Notes under the pieces: generated by a model
Databases searched by the model: none
Seen by the model: only the letters and a program-made list of their open reading frames with translations
What the model was told of the DNA's origin: nothing
Program-made: the position numbers and the translations under genes
DNA from: Dehalococcoidales bacterium
Lineage (GTDB): Bacteria > Chloroflexota > Dehalococcoidia > Dehalococcoidales > JAUXAE01
NCBI GenBank assembly: GCA_030620035.1
Contig: JAUXAE010000006.1
Location: 1 to 19,216, forward strand
DNA length: 19,216 bases
Direction of reading: 5' to 3'
Shown here: positions 13,330 to 19,216 of the stretch, piece after piece
Layout of the letters: the number at the start of each line of letters is the position of its first letter
Position numbering within the stretch: position 1 is the stretch's first letter

Positions 13330-13752
13330 GTGGCCAAGAAGGTAAAGGCAATTATTAAACTACAGATTGTGGCCGGACAGGCCAACCCGGCACCACCGGT
13401 GGGCCCGGCCTTGGGCCAGCACGGGGTCAATATTATGGCCTTTTGCAAGGACTACAACGAGCGCACCGCCGGGCAGGCGGGTTCTATTATACCGGTTGAG
13501 ATAACCGTTTATGAAGACAGGTCTTTTACCTTTGTTACCAAGACACCACCGGCCGCCGACCTGCTAAAGAAGGCACTGGGCCTGGAAAAGGGGGCCAGTG
13601 CCCCGGGCCATGACCCGGCAGTGGTATTATCCCGGGAAAAACTCCGTGAGATAGCTGAGCTTAAGGCCAAGGACCTAAATGCGGTTGATATCGCCGGGGC
13701 CGAGCGCATAATCTTGGGCGCTGCCCGGAGTATGGGAATCAGGGTTGAGTAG
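13330..13752 (+). CDS. rplK: Large-subunit ribosomal protein L11 (uL11)
   Basis: The 140-residue protein has the standard L11 start KKVKAIIKLQIVAGQANPAP followed by PVGPALGQHGVNIMAFCKDY. The C-terminal rRNA-binding domain ends AERIILGAARSMGIRVE. Length is typical. The start is GTG 13330 with GAGGGA about 6 nt upstream. It lies in the GTPase-associated centre with L10/L12. The gap to nusG is 20 nt, and rplA begins 1 nt after its stop. Confidence 0.97.
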   Translation: MAKKVKAIIKLQIVAGQANPAPPVGPALGQHGVNIMAFCKDYNERTAGQAGSIIPVEITVYEDRSFTFVTKTPPAADLLKKALGLEKGASAPGHDPAVVLSREKLREIAELKAKDLNAVDIAGAERIILGAARSMGIRVE

Positions 13753-13753
13753 C

Positions 13754-14461
13754 ATGCGAGGCAAGAAATATCAAGAGGCGGTAAAACTGCAGGATAGGAC
13801 AAAGGCCTATCCCCCTGAGGAAGCCGTGGCCCTGGCCAAACAGATGGCCCATGCCGGATTTGACGAGACCGTTGAGCTTCACCTGCGCATGGGTGTTGAC
13901 CCCAGGAATGCCAGCCAGCAGGTGCGCGGTGTGGCCCTGCTGCCCCACGGCCTGGGTAAAAAGGTGCGTGTTTTGGTTTTCGCCCAGGGTGAAGCGGAAA
14001 AGATTGCCACCGAGGCCGGGGCCGATATTGTTGGCGGCGACGACCTGGTTAAGAAGATTGAGGCCGGCTGGCTGGAATTTGACACAACCATAGCCACCCC
14101 TGATATGATGGCTAAGGTGGGCCGGCTGGGCAAGATTCTGGGCCGAAGGGGGCTGATGCCCAACCCCAAATCGGGGACGGTGGTACCCGCCGAGGACCTG
14201 CCCCGGGTAATAGGTGATGCCTGTAAGGGTCGGGTGGAGTTTAAGCTTGACCGGACGGCTATCATTCATGTACCCTTGGGCAAGATTAGCTTTGACAGTG
14301 ACAAGTTGCTGGCCAACCTGGCGGCCCTAATGGAGGCGGTGGTTAAGGCCAAGCCCAGTGGTGCCAAGGGCCAGTATATTAAGAGTGCCTATATAGCGAC
14401 GACCATGGGCTGCGGCATTGAGCTCGACCTGAGGCCGACACTGGCCCTGGCGGCCGCTTAA
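13754..14461 (+). CDS. rplA: Large-subunit ribosomal protein L1 (uL1)
   Basis: The 235-residue protein starts MRGKKYQEAVKLQDRTKAYP. It carries the L1 signature around LGRRGLMPNPKSGTVV (positions about 130-145), and the C-terminus TTMGCGIELDLRPTLALAA is typical. The ATG at 13754 has AGGG nine nt upstream and is preferred over the in-frame TTG at 13745, which would overlap rplK. L1 binds 23S rRNA in the L1 stalk and represses the L11-L1 mRNA in other bacteria. A 165-nt gap with an L10-leader-type structure follows. Confidence 0.96.
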   Translation: MRGKKYQEAVKLQDRTKAYPPEEAVALAKQMAHAGFDETVELHLRMGVDPRNASQQVRGVALLPHGLGKKVRVLVFAQGEAEKIATEAGADIVGGDDLVKKIEAGWLEFDTTIATPDMMAKVGRLGKILGRRGLMPNPKSGTVVPAEDLPRVIGDACKGRVEFKLDRTAIIHVPLGKISFDSDKLLANLAALMEAVVKAKPSGAKGQYIKSAYIATTMGCGIELDLRPTLALAAA

Positions 14462-14499
14462 AAACTTAATAATTCCTGGCTGGTTCAGTATAGTCCTGA

Positions 14500-14597
14500 G
14501 ACAGCAGGTGCCGGTTTAACGGCTTAATAGTAGTGCCTGCCGAGGATAAAAACCTAAAAGGGTTTAGTCCTTGTGCTTGGGCATAGGGGCTTTTTTT
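14500..14597 (+). promoter_or_regulatory. Ribosomal protein L10 leader (autoregulatory attenuator)
   Basis: The gap before rplJ contains the L10-leader hallmark GACAGCAGGTGCC (14501-14513) and the pairing GTGCCTGCCGAGG (14533-14545), with an inner hairpin GCCG/CGGC. A strong stem follows: AGTCCTTGTGC (14566-14576) and GCATAGGGGCT (14581-14591) with a 4-nt loop and seven T (14591-14597), i.e. an intrinsic terminator. In known examples L10(L12)4 binds the leader and favours termination. The same feedback is inferred here. Confidence 0.82.
14566..14597 (+). terminator. Intrinsic terminator of the L10 leader
   Basis: An 11-bp stem (several G·U pairs) with loop TTGG is followed by T7. It is placed 30 nt before rplJ, so it acts as a conditional terminator in front of rplJ-rplL. 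Confidence 0.75.
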
Positions 14598-14626
14598 AAT
14601 AAGGGCCACTAGTTAGGGGTATAACG

Positions 14627-15151
14627 ATGTCCCGAGAAAAAAAGAAGCAGATTATCAGTGAACTTGAACAGATTTTGGCCAAATGTAGCGCGGCTGTTTT
14701 TACTGATTATCGTGGGCTGTCAACAGCTGAGCTGACCGAACTACGCCGCCGGTTGAGGCAGTCAGGCGTGGGCTATAGGGTGGTCAAGAATACCCTGGCC
14801 CGCTTCTCCACCGAAAGAGCCGGCAAGCCGTACTTGCTGGATTTAATTGAGGGGCCAGTAGCTATAGCCTTTGGCTATGGTGAGATAACCCAGCCGGCCA
14901 AACTTCTAGTTGACCACATTAACAGCTCAAGGTCAGAGCTCAGCATAAAGGGGGGCTTTGTCGGTGCCAGGCGGCTTACCTCAGGGGAGGTAGCCGCTAT
15001 GGCCAAGCTGCCGTCAAGGGAGGTGTTGCTGGCCAAGGTTCTGGCCGGGATGCAAAGCCCCATCGTTACTCTGGTTAACTGCCTTAGCAGTCCGATGAGA
15101 GGCCTTGTTGGAGTGCTGCAGGCTAGGATTAAAAAAATGGAGGTAGTATAA
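14627..15151 (+). CDS. rplJ: Large-subunit ribosomal protein L10 (uL10)
   Basis: The 174-residue protein has the L10 N-terminal domain: AAVFTDYRGLSTAELTELRR (about 24-43), VGYRVVKNTLARF, and GPVAIAFGYGEITQPAKLL. The C-terminal helix SPMRGLVGVLQARIKKM (about 155-171) is the L7/L12-dimer-binding part. It anchors the L12 stalk to 23S rRNA. The ATG is 35 nt after the leader terminator's T-run centre, with AGGGG about 8 nt upstream. It is followed by rplL after 1 nt. Confidence 0.96.
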   Translation: MSREKKKQIISELEQILAKCSAAVFTDYRGLSTAELTELRRRLRQSGVGYRVVKNTLARFSTERAGKPYLLDLIEGPVAIAFGYGEITQPAKLLVDHINSSRSELSIKGGFVGARRLTSGEVAAMAKLPSREVLLAKVLAGMQSPIVTLVNCLSSPMRGLVGVLQARIKKMEVV

Positions 15152-15152
15152 A

Positions 15153-15665
15153 GTGCCCCAGAAAGAAGCAGAAACCACTAAGCAGACTGCCCCGGAGGCA
15201 ACCGAGGGCAAGCGGCCGTCATCGGCCAAAAAGGCGGCGGCACCTAAAGAGGCCAAAGAAACCGCCGCCGAGGCCAAGGCAGCCAAGAAGGCCCCAGCCA
15301 CTAGCGACATAATGGCGGCCATCAAGGGTATGACCGTGCTGGAACTTTCCGAATTGGTAAAGGCCCTGGAGGAGGAGTTTGGTGTCAGTGCCGCTGTCCC
15401 GGTGGCGGCGGCGGCACCGGCTGAAGCAGCCGCCGCCCCGGCTGAAGAAGAGAAGACCGAGTTTAGCGTCGTTCTCAAGGAGGTGGGGGCCAACAAGATT
15501 AGCGTCATTAAAGCGGTGCGTGAGTTAACCAGCCTGGGACTGAAAGAGTCCAAGGACCTGGTGGAGTCAGCCCCCAAGCCGGTGAAGGAAGGGGTTGGCA
15601 AGGAGGAGGCCACCGCGGCCAAACAGAAGCTGGAGGCGGCCGGCGCTACCGCCGAGATTACCTAA
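15153..15665 (+). CDS. rplL: Large-subunit ribosomal protein L7/L12 (bL12) with N-terminal extension
   Basis: Residues 52-170 are a standard bL12. The dimerisation domain contains IMAAIKGMTVLELSELVKAL, then comes an Ala/Pro hinge (about 82-99), then the C-terminal domain FSVVLKEVGANKISVIKAVR with LGLKESKDLVESAP. The first ~50 residues (MPQKEAETTKQTAPEATEGK onward) are an extra Lys/Ala/Glu-rich stretch absent from ordinary bL12 (about 120-130 residues). The GTG start at 15153 has GGAGG nine nt upstream. The internal ATG at the usual L12 start (about residue 54) has no Shine-Dalgarno, so the extended form is most likely made. rpoB does not follow. Confidence 0.95.
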   Translation: MPQKEAETTKQTAPEATEGKRPSSAKKAAAPKEAKETAAEAKAAKKAPATSDIMAAIKGMTVLELSELVKALEEEFGVSAAVPVAAAAPAEAAAAPAEEEKTEFSVVLKEVGANKISVIKAVRELTSLGLKESKDLVESAPKPVKEGVGKEEATAAKQKLEAAGATAEIT

Positions 15666-15744
15666 TATTTTGTAGTCAGCAGGTTTCAAGATAAGTAAAC
15701 AACAGGCATTATCCTTGCAAAGTGCCCAATTGGCGATTAGGCTG

Positions 15745-15796
15745 GTTCTGGAGTATAGCAACATTTTTTACCGTGAGTGACCACTATACCTGGAAC
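15745..15796. repeat. Imperfect inverted repeat after rplL
   Basis: GTTC, GG and TATAG (15745-15758) pair with CTATA, CC and GAAC (15784-15796) around a loop containing TTTTTT. It may be an mRNA structure at the rplL operon end, but it is not a standard terminator. Otherwise I see no gene in 15666-15829. Confidence 0.35.
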
Positions 15797-15829
15797 AATT
15801 AGAGTGGAGAGTAGCCGAATGGAGGCAAA

Positions 15830-16150
15830 ATGGGTAACGAAATTGAAACCAAGAAAATAATGACCAAGCCACTTCCCCAAATCCTTGATGAGATTGAAGA
15901 TAGCATCAGGTTGGCCGATGAGGCGGCTAAAAGTGCTAGAGAAGCGGCCGAGGAAGCCCGCAGGGCTGGAGAGAAGGCGGCCAGTGAGGCTGCCCGAGTG
16001 GCTGCTGAGGCGATCGCTAGGGTTGAGCAGACGGCCAAGAGGGCTTTGCAGCTGGCTGAGTTATTAAACCTAGCAGTTATGGAGGCATCTGTTGCCATAG
16101 AGAAAAGGCTTTCAGGAAAGCCAGAGAGGGTGTCGCAACAGAAAGATTAA
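15830..16150 (+). CDS. Small alanine-rich coiled-coil protein, function unknown
   Basis: The 106-residue protein has a perfect GGAGG four nt before its ATG. Residues about 14-90 are one long, heavily charged, Ala-rich heptad-like helix (ADEAAKSAREAAEEARRAGE, then KAASEAARVAAEAIARVEQT). It ends in a short basic hydrophilic tail. No signal peptide or TM segment is visible, so it is probably a cytoplasmic coiled coil or oligomer. I recognise no family. It occupies the position where rpoB often follows rplL. Confidence 0.72.
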   Translation: MGNEIETKKIMTKPLPQILDEIEDSIRLADEAAKSAREAAEEARRAGEKAASEAARVAAEAIARVEQTAKRALQLAELLNLAVMEASVAIEKRLSGKPERVSQQKD

Positions 16151-16204
16151 TAGGTATATTTAGTGAATAGGACTGAAACGAATCGCCACACTGTCTTGCT
16201 GAAC

Positions 16205-16239
16205 GGGAGGCAATGGGGCACTATCCCTTCTGACCTCCC
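16205..16239. repeat. Nested inverted repeat in the gap 16151-16320
   Basis: GGGAGG (16205-16210) pairs with CCTCCC (16234-16239), and an inner GGG/CCC pair flanks CACTAT. A run of six T occurs 25 nt further on (after GGGCTAAA), too far for a classical terminator. It sits between convergent genes and could reduce read-through. Confidence 0.35.
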
Positions 16240-16320
16240 CTCATTCTAGCAGGGTGAAGGGCTAAATTTTTTATCTTGCAAGCTAAGGCAACAGCTCCGG
16301 AACTTCGGGCTGACTCTCTT

Positions 16321-17178
16321 CTATCTTGTTTGGATGGTCCTTACTATTCCCACCAACGTTAGAACAGCACCCAGACCAATGATCGCCCAAAAGCCGTAAA
16401 CGCTTGCCCAGAGTATCAGGTTGCTGGTACTCTCGGCTAACTCTACCATATCATCTACAGTCGCGCTGGTAAAAGTGCTCGTATTTATTAAAACAGGCAT
16501 AGAACCGGCGAGAGGATGCTGCAGGTTGATGGTTGTGGTGGTGGTGGCATAAACAGGGACACCGCTTACAGGCTCTACCTTAATCTTGGCATAAACATCC
16601 ATTGTTTGCGGTAATCCAGTGGTTGCATCCGGGTAATAGGGATTACCGGTACTATTGATTTCGAATACATACACAGTAAGCCCCTGGTAGGTTTCCTCAC
16701 CTTTAAAAGTGGCGGGTAGAGCTGTTTTGGTCGATGAAGACCAGTATTGATACGTTTCCTGCTGTACGTCAGCCGGGAAGGTGAACTGGCCGCTTCTACT
16801 TACATCACCCTCGCCGGGCACATTGGCGCGGGTCGTCCTGTCAAGATAGTAAGTCTCTGTGGTATCAAGAGCTGCTAAAGCCGGGTTTATATCTCCAAGC
16901 GGCGCTCCGGATGTAGCTTCAAAGAAAACAATGTCCTGCTGTAGCAATAGCACATCATCTTCGGTTACACCTGTTGCTGTAAGGGTTCTCGTCATCGTAG
17001 TTTGAATTGGAACTAATACACCTAGATCAGCAACATAGACCTGGACGGAGCCCTCGAAAGTATACTCCTGCTCGTAGTCATCCGGCAGCTTTGCCATACC
17101 GGGGAAGATAGCCAGCAGCCAGACTACGGCAAGAATGACCAGACCCAGACCAACAGTAATAAGCCATTTTGAACTCAC
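16321..17178 (-). CDS. PorA/DUF3068-family membrane-anchored protein
   Basis: The 285-residue protein has an N-terminal TM anchor (about 4-26, KWLITVGLGLVILAVVWLLA) followed by FPGMAKLPDDYEQEYTFEGS. A β-rich extracytoplasmic domain (about 30-250) includes TYYLDRTTRANVPG and TYQGLTVYVFEINSTGNPYY. A second TM is at about 257-281 (ILWASVYGFWAIIGLGAVLT). This arrangement and the YxxD-RxT motif fit the DUF3068/PorA family, first described as channel-forming in Corynebacteriales. A pore role here is only inferred, and a structural or adhesion role is equally possible. The GTG start at 17178 has AAGGAGG eight nt upstream. It is monocistronic: the upstream side is recombinase debris. Confidence 0.78.
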   Translation of the reverse strand: MSSKWLITVGLGLVILAVVWLLAIFPGMAKLPDDYEQEYTFEGSVQVYVADLGVLVPIQTTMTRTLTATGVTEDDVLLLQQDIVFFEATSGAPLGDINPALAALDTTETYYLDRTTRANVPGEGDVSRSGQFTFPADVQQETYQYWSSSTKTALPATFKGEETYQGLTVYVFEINSTGNPYYPDATTGLPQTMDVYAKIKVEPVSGVPVYATTTTTINLQHPLAGSMPVLINTSTFTSATVDDMVELAESTSNLILWASVYGFWAIIGLGAVLTLVGIVRTIQTR

Positions 17179-17339
17179 CTTTTATACCTCCTTTTCAATT
17201 TATCTACCTCGTTATTGAACTTGGTAGAATGATGTTGGACATTTTACACTACCATCAGCCCTTCGTCAACCCCAGGCTTACGAAAACAGCACCCGAAAGC
17301 TTTATAGTTAGCAACAAAGGCACAGCTCAGAGGGTATAA

Positions 17340-17558
17340 GTAGCGGCGACTACTGCAATTTTCCGAGGCTTCGTCAAGGAAGTAAAAGTGACTGGAGATG
17401 AAGTGGTACTAACCTATAATATGCCACTCCCACCAAGAGGGACATCCGAGGAAAAGGCAGGAGTTCTGCCTACCGTACACTATGGTGGGCCACTTAAGTT
17501 AAAACCAAGAACTCATACCAAAACTTTTCCCCTAGCTGATGTTCTAGTATCTAGGTAA
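17340..17558 (+). pseudogene. C-terminal fragment of a serine recombinase
   Basis: An open frame without a start, bounded by TAA at 17337 and TAA at 17556, encodes AIFRGFVKEVKVTGDEVVLT and then YNMPLPPRGTSEEKAGVL. This resembles the distal part of large serine recombinases (FVKEIEV ... V-I-Y-MPLP). The catalytic resolvase domain and the recombinase DNA-binding domain are absent. The last ~25 residues (KLKPRTHTKTFPLADVLVSR) are not a motif I know. It marks the boundary where the sequence becomes AT-rich and gene-poor, consistent with decay of a mobile element. Confidence 0.55.
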
Positions 17559-17635
17559 GCTCTGAACCACTTCACTTTCTAACTGATTGTTAAACCTGCC
17601 TGTTAAACGGGGGGTTTGACAGCGGGGTGGGATCT

Positions 17636-17682
17636 ATACTTAACAAGCCCATTAAAGCTAAATCTATAAGCCTGTTAAGTAT
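17636..17682. repeat. 10-bp perfect inverted repeat, ATACTTAACA/TGTTAAGTAT
   Basis: Arms are 17636-17645 and 17673-17682 with a 27-nt spacer. The inner halves ACTTAAC and GTTAAGT also fit the outer boxes of integron attC sites (RYYYAAC ... GTTRRRY) in the right order. No internal L boxes are evident, and the element is shorter than usual attC sites. Confidence 0.6.
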
Positions 17683-17747
17683 GACGTCCGGTCTTTTGCC
17701 AATTCGTACCAGCCTACCCCTATTTCTCTACACTAGAAATTGGTCAA

Positions 17748-17772
17748 ATAGATCCTCTTTGGGAGGGTCTAT
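17748..17772. repeat. Short hairpin ATAGATCCTC/GAGGGTCTAT
   Basis: A 10-bp stem with one G·T wobble and a 5-nt loop TTTGG lies in the gene-poor region. No T-tract adjoins it on either strand. Confidence 0.45.
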
Positions 17773-18131
17773 TAAGTTAAATCATGGAAGTCTGTTAAAT
17801 GCAAAATGCCCTTTTTGCTATTTTCTTAAGGACACATTACTGTTATCTGACAGAGAATTTAGCGCGTAGGTACAATTAATCGTAGTAGCAGACGATTGCG
17901 CGCCTACCAATGGAAATTTCTATTGAGTTATGAGCTTAAATTCGGGCTTAGCCCATTAAAGCAGAAAAAAGGAACCCACTCCTAATGAACTTATTGTTGG
18001 GCGTGGTATTTACAATGATTAAGGCCAATATGATATGGCTTGAGGGAGTTCCAGAAGCCAGGCTATTAAATTGCCTGTTACTCTCAATACTCGTCGGATG
18101 CCGGAGATACTCTGGCAGCTCTCCAATTCAT

Positions 18132-18165
18132 TGTTAGGTAGATTTCTTTAAATCGATGTCTAACA
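18132..18165. repeat. Two-part hairpin TGTTAG-GATTT/AAATC-CTAACA
   Basis: TGTTAG (18132-18137) pairs with CTAACA (18160-18165), and inner GATTT (18141-18145) pairs with AAATC (18150-18154) around CTTT. It lies 45 bp beyond the DUF151 stop, so it may be the end of that transcript, although no T-run follows. Confidence 0.4.
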
Positions 18166-18209
18166 GCTAGTGATGCTGGACTTAACAGACGATATCCAAT
18201 AGCTCTACT

Positions 18210-18620
18210 TCATGCCTTAACAGTAATGGCAGCTTTGCCTAAGACTGCCTCATCTACGAAAATGGGCACCTCTGCTTTAACACCAAGAGTCAGAGCCTTA
18301 GCTGGCGGGCAGTCCAACTCGTATGGTTTGTCATGTTGGATCAGAGATAACTTGGCATAAAAGGTACCATCCGTAAATCTATCGATTATTACTGACTCTA
18401 GCTTGGGGCTAACTGCCTTGATGCCAACCAAGGAAAGGTCGTAATCTGTTAGCCCAGAAGACAGTTCAGATACCAGTTCTCTTTTTATCTCATCGGCCTG
18501 AGATGAACCTATATAAACAGGTAGATAGCGCTCTGCCGTCTTCTCCTTTAGGATTACTGCCCAACTATTCTTCAGCATGCCCGGCCTCACACTATCTACG
18601 ACTACTTCTACTCTAGCCAT
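18210..18620 (-). CDS. Bifunctional nuclease domain (DUF151/BFN) protein
   Basis: The 136-residue protein starts MARVEVVVDSVRPGMLKNSW. It continues through VILKEKTAERYLPVYIGSSQ, ADEIKRELVSELSSG and KLESVIIDRFTDGTFYAKLS, ending with DCPPAKALTLGVKAEVPIFV. These are the conserved segments of the bifunctional-nuclease domain family (BFN, DUF151). Members have been reported to have DNase and RNase activity in plants, and in bacteria they often occur as small single-domain proteins of unclear role. The ATG at 18620 has a perfect AGGAGG six nt upstream and is preferred over the TTG at 18635. It follows a C2H2 zinc-finger gene by 44 nt and is likely cotranscribed with it. Confidence 0.9.
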   Translation of the reverse strand: MARVEVVVDSVRPGMLKNSWAVILKEKTAERYLPVYIGSSQADEIKRELVSELSSGLTDYDLSLVGIKAVSPKLESVIIDRFTDGTFYAKLSLIQHDKPYELDCPPAKALTLGVKAEVPIFVDEAVLGKAAITVKA

Positions 18621-18664
18621 AGCAGACCTCCTCAATTGCTATCTGACTTACGATGAATGACCAC

Positions 18665-18829
18665 CTATTCCTCAGGCTTAACCCCTTTGAAACAAAAAAC
18701 CTCATCGGCAATCTCATTGATAACATCCAGAGTCTTCAGCAAATCACCATGTTTGAAGCGCATGTGCCCGGCCAAGGCTTGTCTAGTCTTCAATTGTTTA
18801 CCACATATATCACAACTAACCATGGCCAC
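18665..18829 (-). CDS. Small C2H2 zinc-finger protein
   Basis: A short frame (54 codons from GTG 18829, or 52 from ATG 18823) encodes MVSCDICGKQLKTRQALAGH followed by MRFKHGDLLKTLDVINEIAD, ending KPEE. It is a complete classical C2H2 finger: C-x2-C-x3-L-x5-L-x2-H-x4-H, with C4, C7, H20 and H25 in the ATG numbering. A short helical tail with one further Cys follows. C2H2 fingers bind nucleic acid or protein partners. No Shine-Dalgarno is present. The promoter at 18837-18865 predicts a transcript starting at or next to the GTG, so the mRNA is probably leaderless. The DUF151 gene starts 44 nt downstream, suggesting a two-gene operon. The finger pattern is unmistakable; the start codon is uncertain. 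Confidence 0.83.
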   Translation of the reverse strand: MAMVSCDICGKQLKTRQALAGHMRFKHGDLLKTLDVINEIADEVFCFKGVKPEE

Positions 18830-18836
18830 AGCTGCA

Positions 18837-18865
18837 ATTGTATAGCTTCAGCATCTCGGTTTCAA
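18837..18865 (-). promoter_or_regulatory. Promoter of the zinc-finger/DUF151 operon
   Basis: On the minus strand, TTGAAA (plus 18860-18865), a 17-bp spacer and TACAAT (plus 18837-18842) each match consensus at five of six positions. The expected start near 18830 coincides with the GTG at 18829. Confidence 0.65.
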
Positions 18866-19216
18866 CTGTTTCTACAAGTTACGAATAAAACGAAGATGCC
18901 CGTCTCTTTTGGTAGGATACTTGTAGACACTATATGTAGCAGGACAAATCAAGTGTAAATCATTCCTGTTAATCGTTAGTGACAGAATTGTTGCACTTTT
19001 GTACGTATTACGAAGTGGGTAAACATGGCACAATTCGATGGAATGTGCATTATGGACAACTAAATGTTGCTCCAAACTACCTAAACTAATCAGCCATCTT
19101 CAATACGAATTAATACTGCCAGCCCGGTCATAAACGTTTGAAAGCTAGCGGAGTTGCTAGAGTCGCTTGATTTGCAGAAAGTGTGGAATGGATAAATGAT
19201 TAATCGTGCCAAAGGG
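18866..19216. other. Right-end region without a recognisable gene
   Basis: This AT-rich stretch has no frame with a recognisable motif or ribosome-binding site. The longest candidate is a 67-codon minus-strand frame (18872-19075) starting with TTG. It overlaps the promoter side of the zinc-finger gene and has no family signature. A minus-strand frame open from the window edge to about 19092 is too short to judge. Confidence 0.5.

Larger units (their letters stand above)
17559..18209. other. Gene-poor region with several inverted repeats
   Basis: No convincing coding sequence is visible here. An 80-codon frame at 17627-17869 has no recognisable motif and no Shine-Dalgarno. The region holds tandem TGTTAAAC (17588-17595 and 17601-17608), a 10-bp inverted repeat at 17636-17682, a hairpin at 17748-17772, a small stem AATCGT/ACGATT (17878-17897) and a hairpin at 18132-18165. 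A 13-bp direct repeat (17646-17658 and 17950-17962) also occurs. AT content is higher than in the rest of the window. Confidence 0.6.

Noticed and set aside
15014..15622. 202-codon minus-strand frame opposite rplJ-rplL
   Set aside because: Ala/Ser-rich mirror of the Ala/Lys/Glu-rich L7/L12. It spans two genuine genes.
17627..17869. 80-codon plus-strand frame in the gene-poor region
   Set aside because: No Shine-Dalgarno, no recognisable motif, and it overlaps the inverted repeat at 17636-17682. One CxxC (CPFC) alone is not enough.
18132..18165. Possible attC site at the TGTTAG/CTAACA hairpin
   Set aside because: GTTAGGT and GTCTAAC fit the attC boxes individually but occur in the wrong order (GTTRRRY first), so the hairpin is not an attC.
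18653..18958. 101-codon plus-strand frame opposite the zinc-finger gene
   Set aside because: It is longer than the zinc-finger frame but has no domain or start signals. The minus-strand frame has an exact C2H2 pattern and a promoter.
18872..19075. 67-codon minus-strand frame upstream of the zinc-finger gene
   Set aside because: TTG start without a ribosome-binding site and no family signature. It is recorded only as an unassigned region.
1..19216. CRISPR array, rRNA, or toxin-antitoxin module
   Set aside because: No regularly spaced repeats, no rRNA-like conserved segments and no paired small toxin/antitoxin genes were seen on either strand.

Overview
The window looks like a chromosomal segment of a Chloroflexota bacterium, probably of the Dehalococcoidia. 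This is an inference from gene content (EF-Tu with a cysteine cluster, an ytfJ/ytfI-type pair without other sporulation genes, a mycothiol-type glycosyltransferase/deacetylase pair, a PorA-family protein). No rRNA or phylogenetic marker search could be run. Positions 1 to about 17200 are fairly GC-rich and densely coded. The right end is more AT-rich and gene-poor.

Layout. 1-1619 (minus): partial ylxR and nusA, with a promoter and an intrinsic-terminator-like leader upstream of nusA. 1620-1940 also holds an intergenic palindromic repeat and a comM promoter. 1941-4160 (plus): comM/yifB and a DUF502 membrane protein, meeting a small two-TM protein (minus). 4556-4845: a short transcription unit around the C-terminal remnant of a short-chain dehydrogenase. 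4792-6036 (minus): GerW/YtfJ-like, DUF2953 (YtfI-like) and a second, short GerW-like protein. 6164-10682 (plus): SAM methyltransferase, M28 peptidase, FemAB/CelD-like acetyltransferase, MshA-like glycosyltransferase and PIG-L/MshB-like deacetylase, possibly a pathway for a small sugar conjugate.

10691-15665 (plus) is a translation and transcription block: tRNA-Thr(TGT), tRNA-Tyr(GTA), tRNA-Thr(GGT), tuf, rpmG, secE, nusG, rplK, rplA, an L10-leader-type attenuator, rplJ and rplL. The order resembles the classical tRNA-tufB/secE-nusG/L11-L1-L10-L12 arrangement, but rpoBC does not follow rplL. Instead there is a small alanine-rich coiled-coil protein. L7/L12 carries an N-terminal extension of about 50 residues.

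16321-19216 (mostly minus): a PorA/DUF3068-like membrane-anchored protein, a fragment of a serine recombinase C-terminus, about 650 bp without a convincing gene but with several inverted repeats, and then a two-gene unit. That unit is a 52-54 residue protein with a canonical C2H2 zinc finger, followed by a bifunctional-nuclease (DUF151) domain protein. The zinc-finger gene is very short, has its own promoter, and appears to be leaderless.
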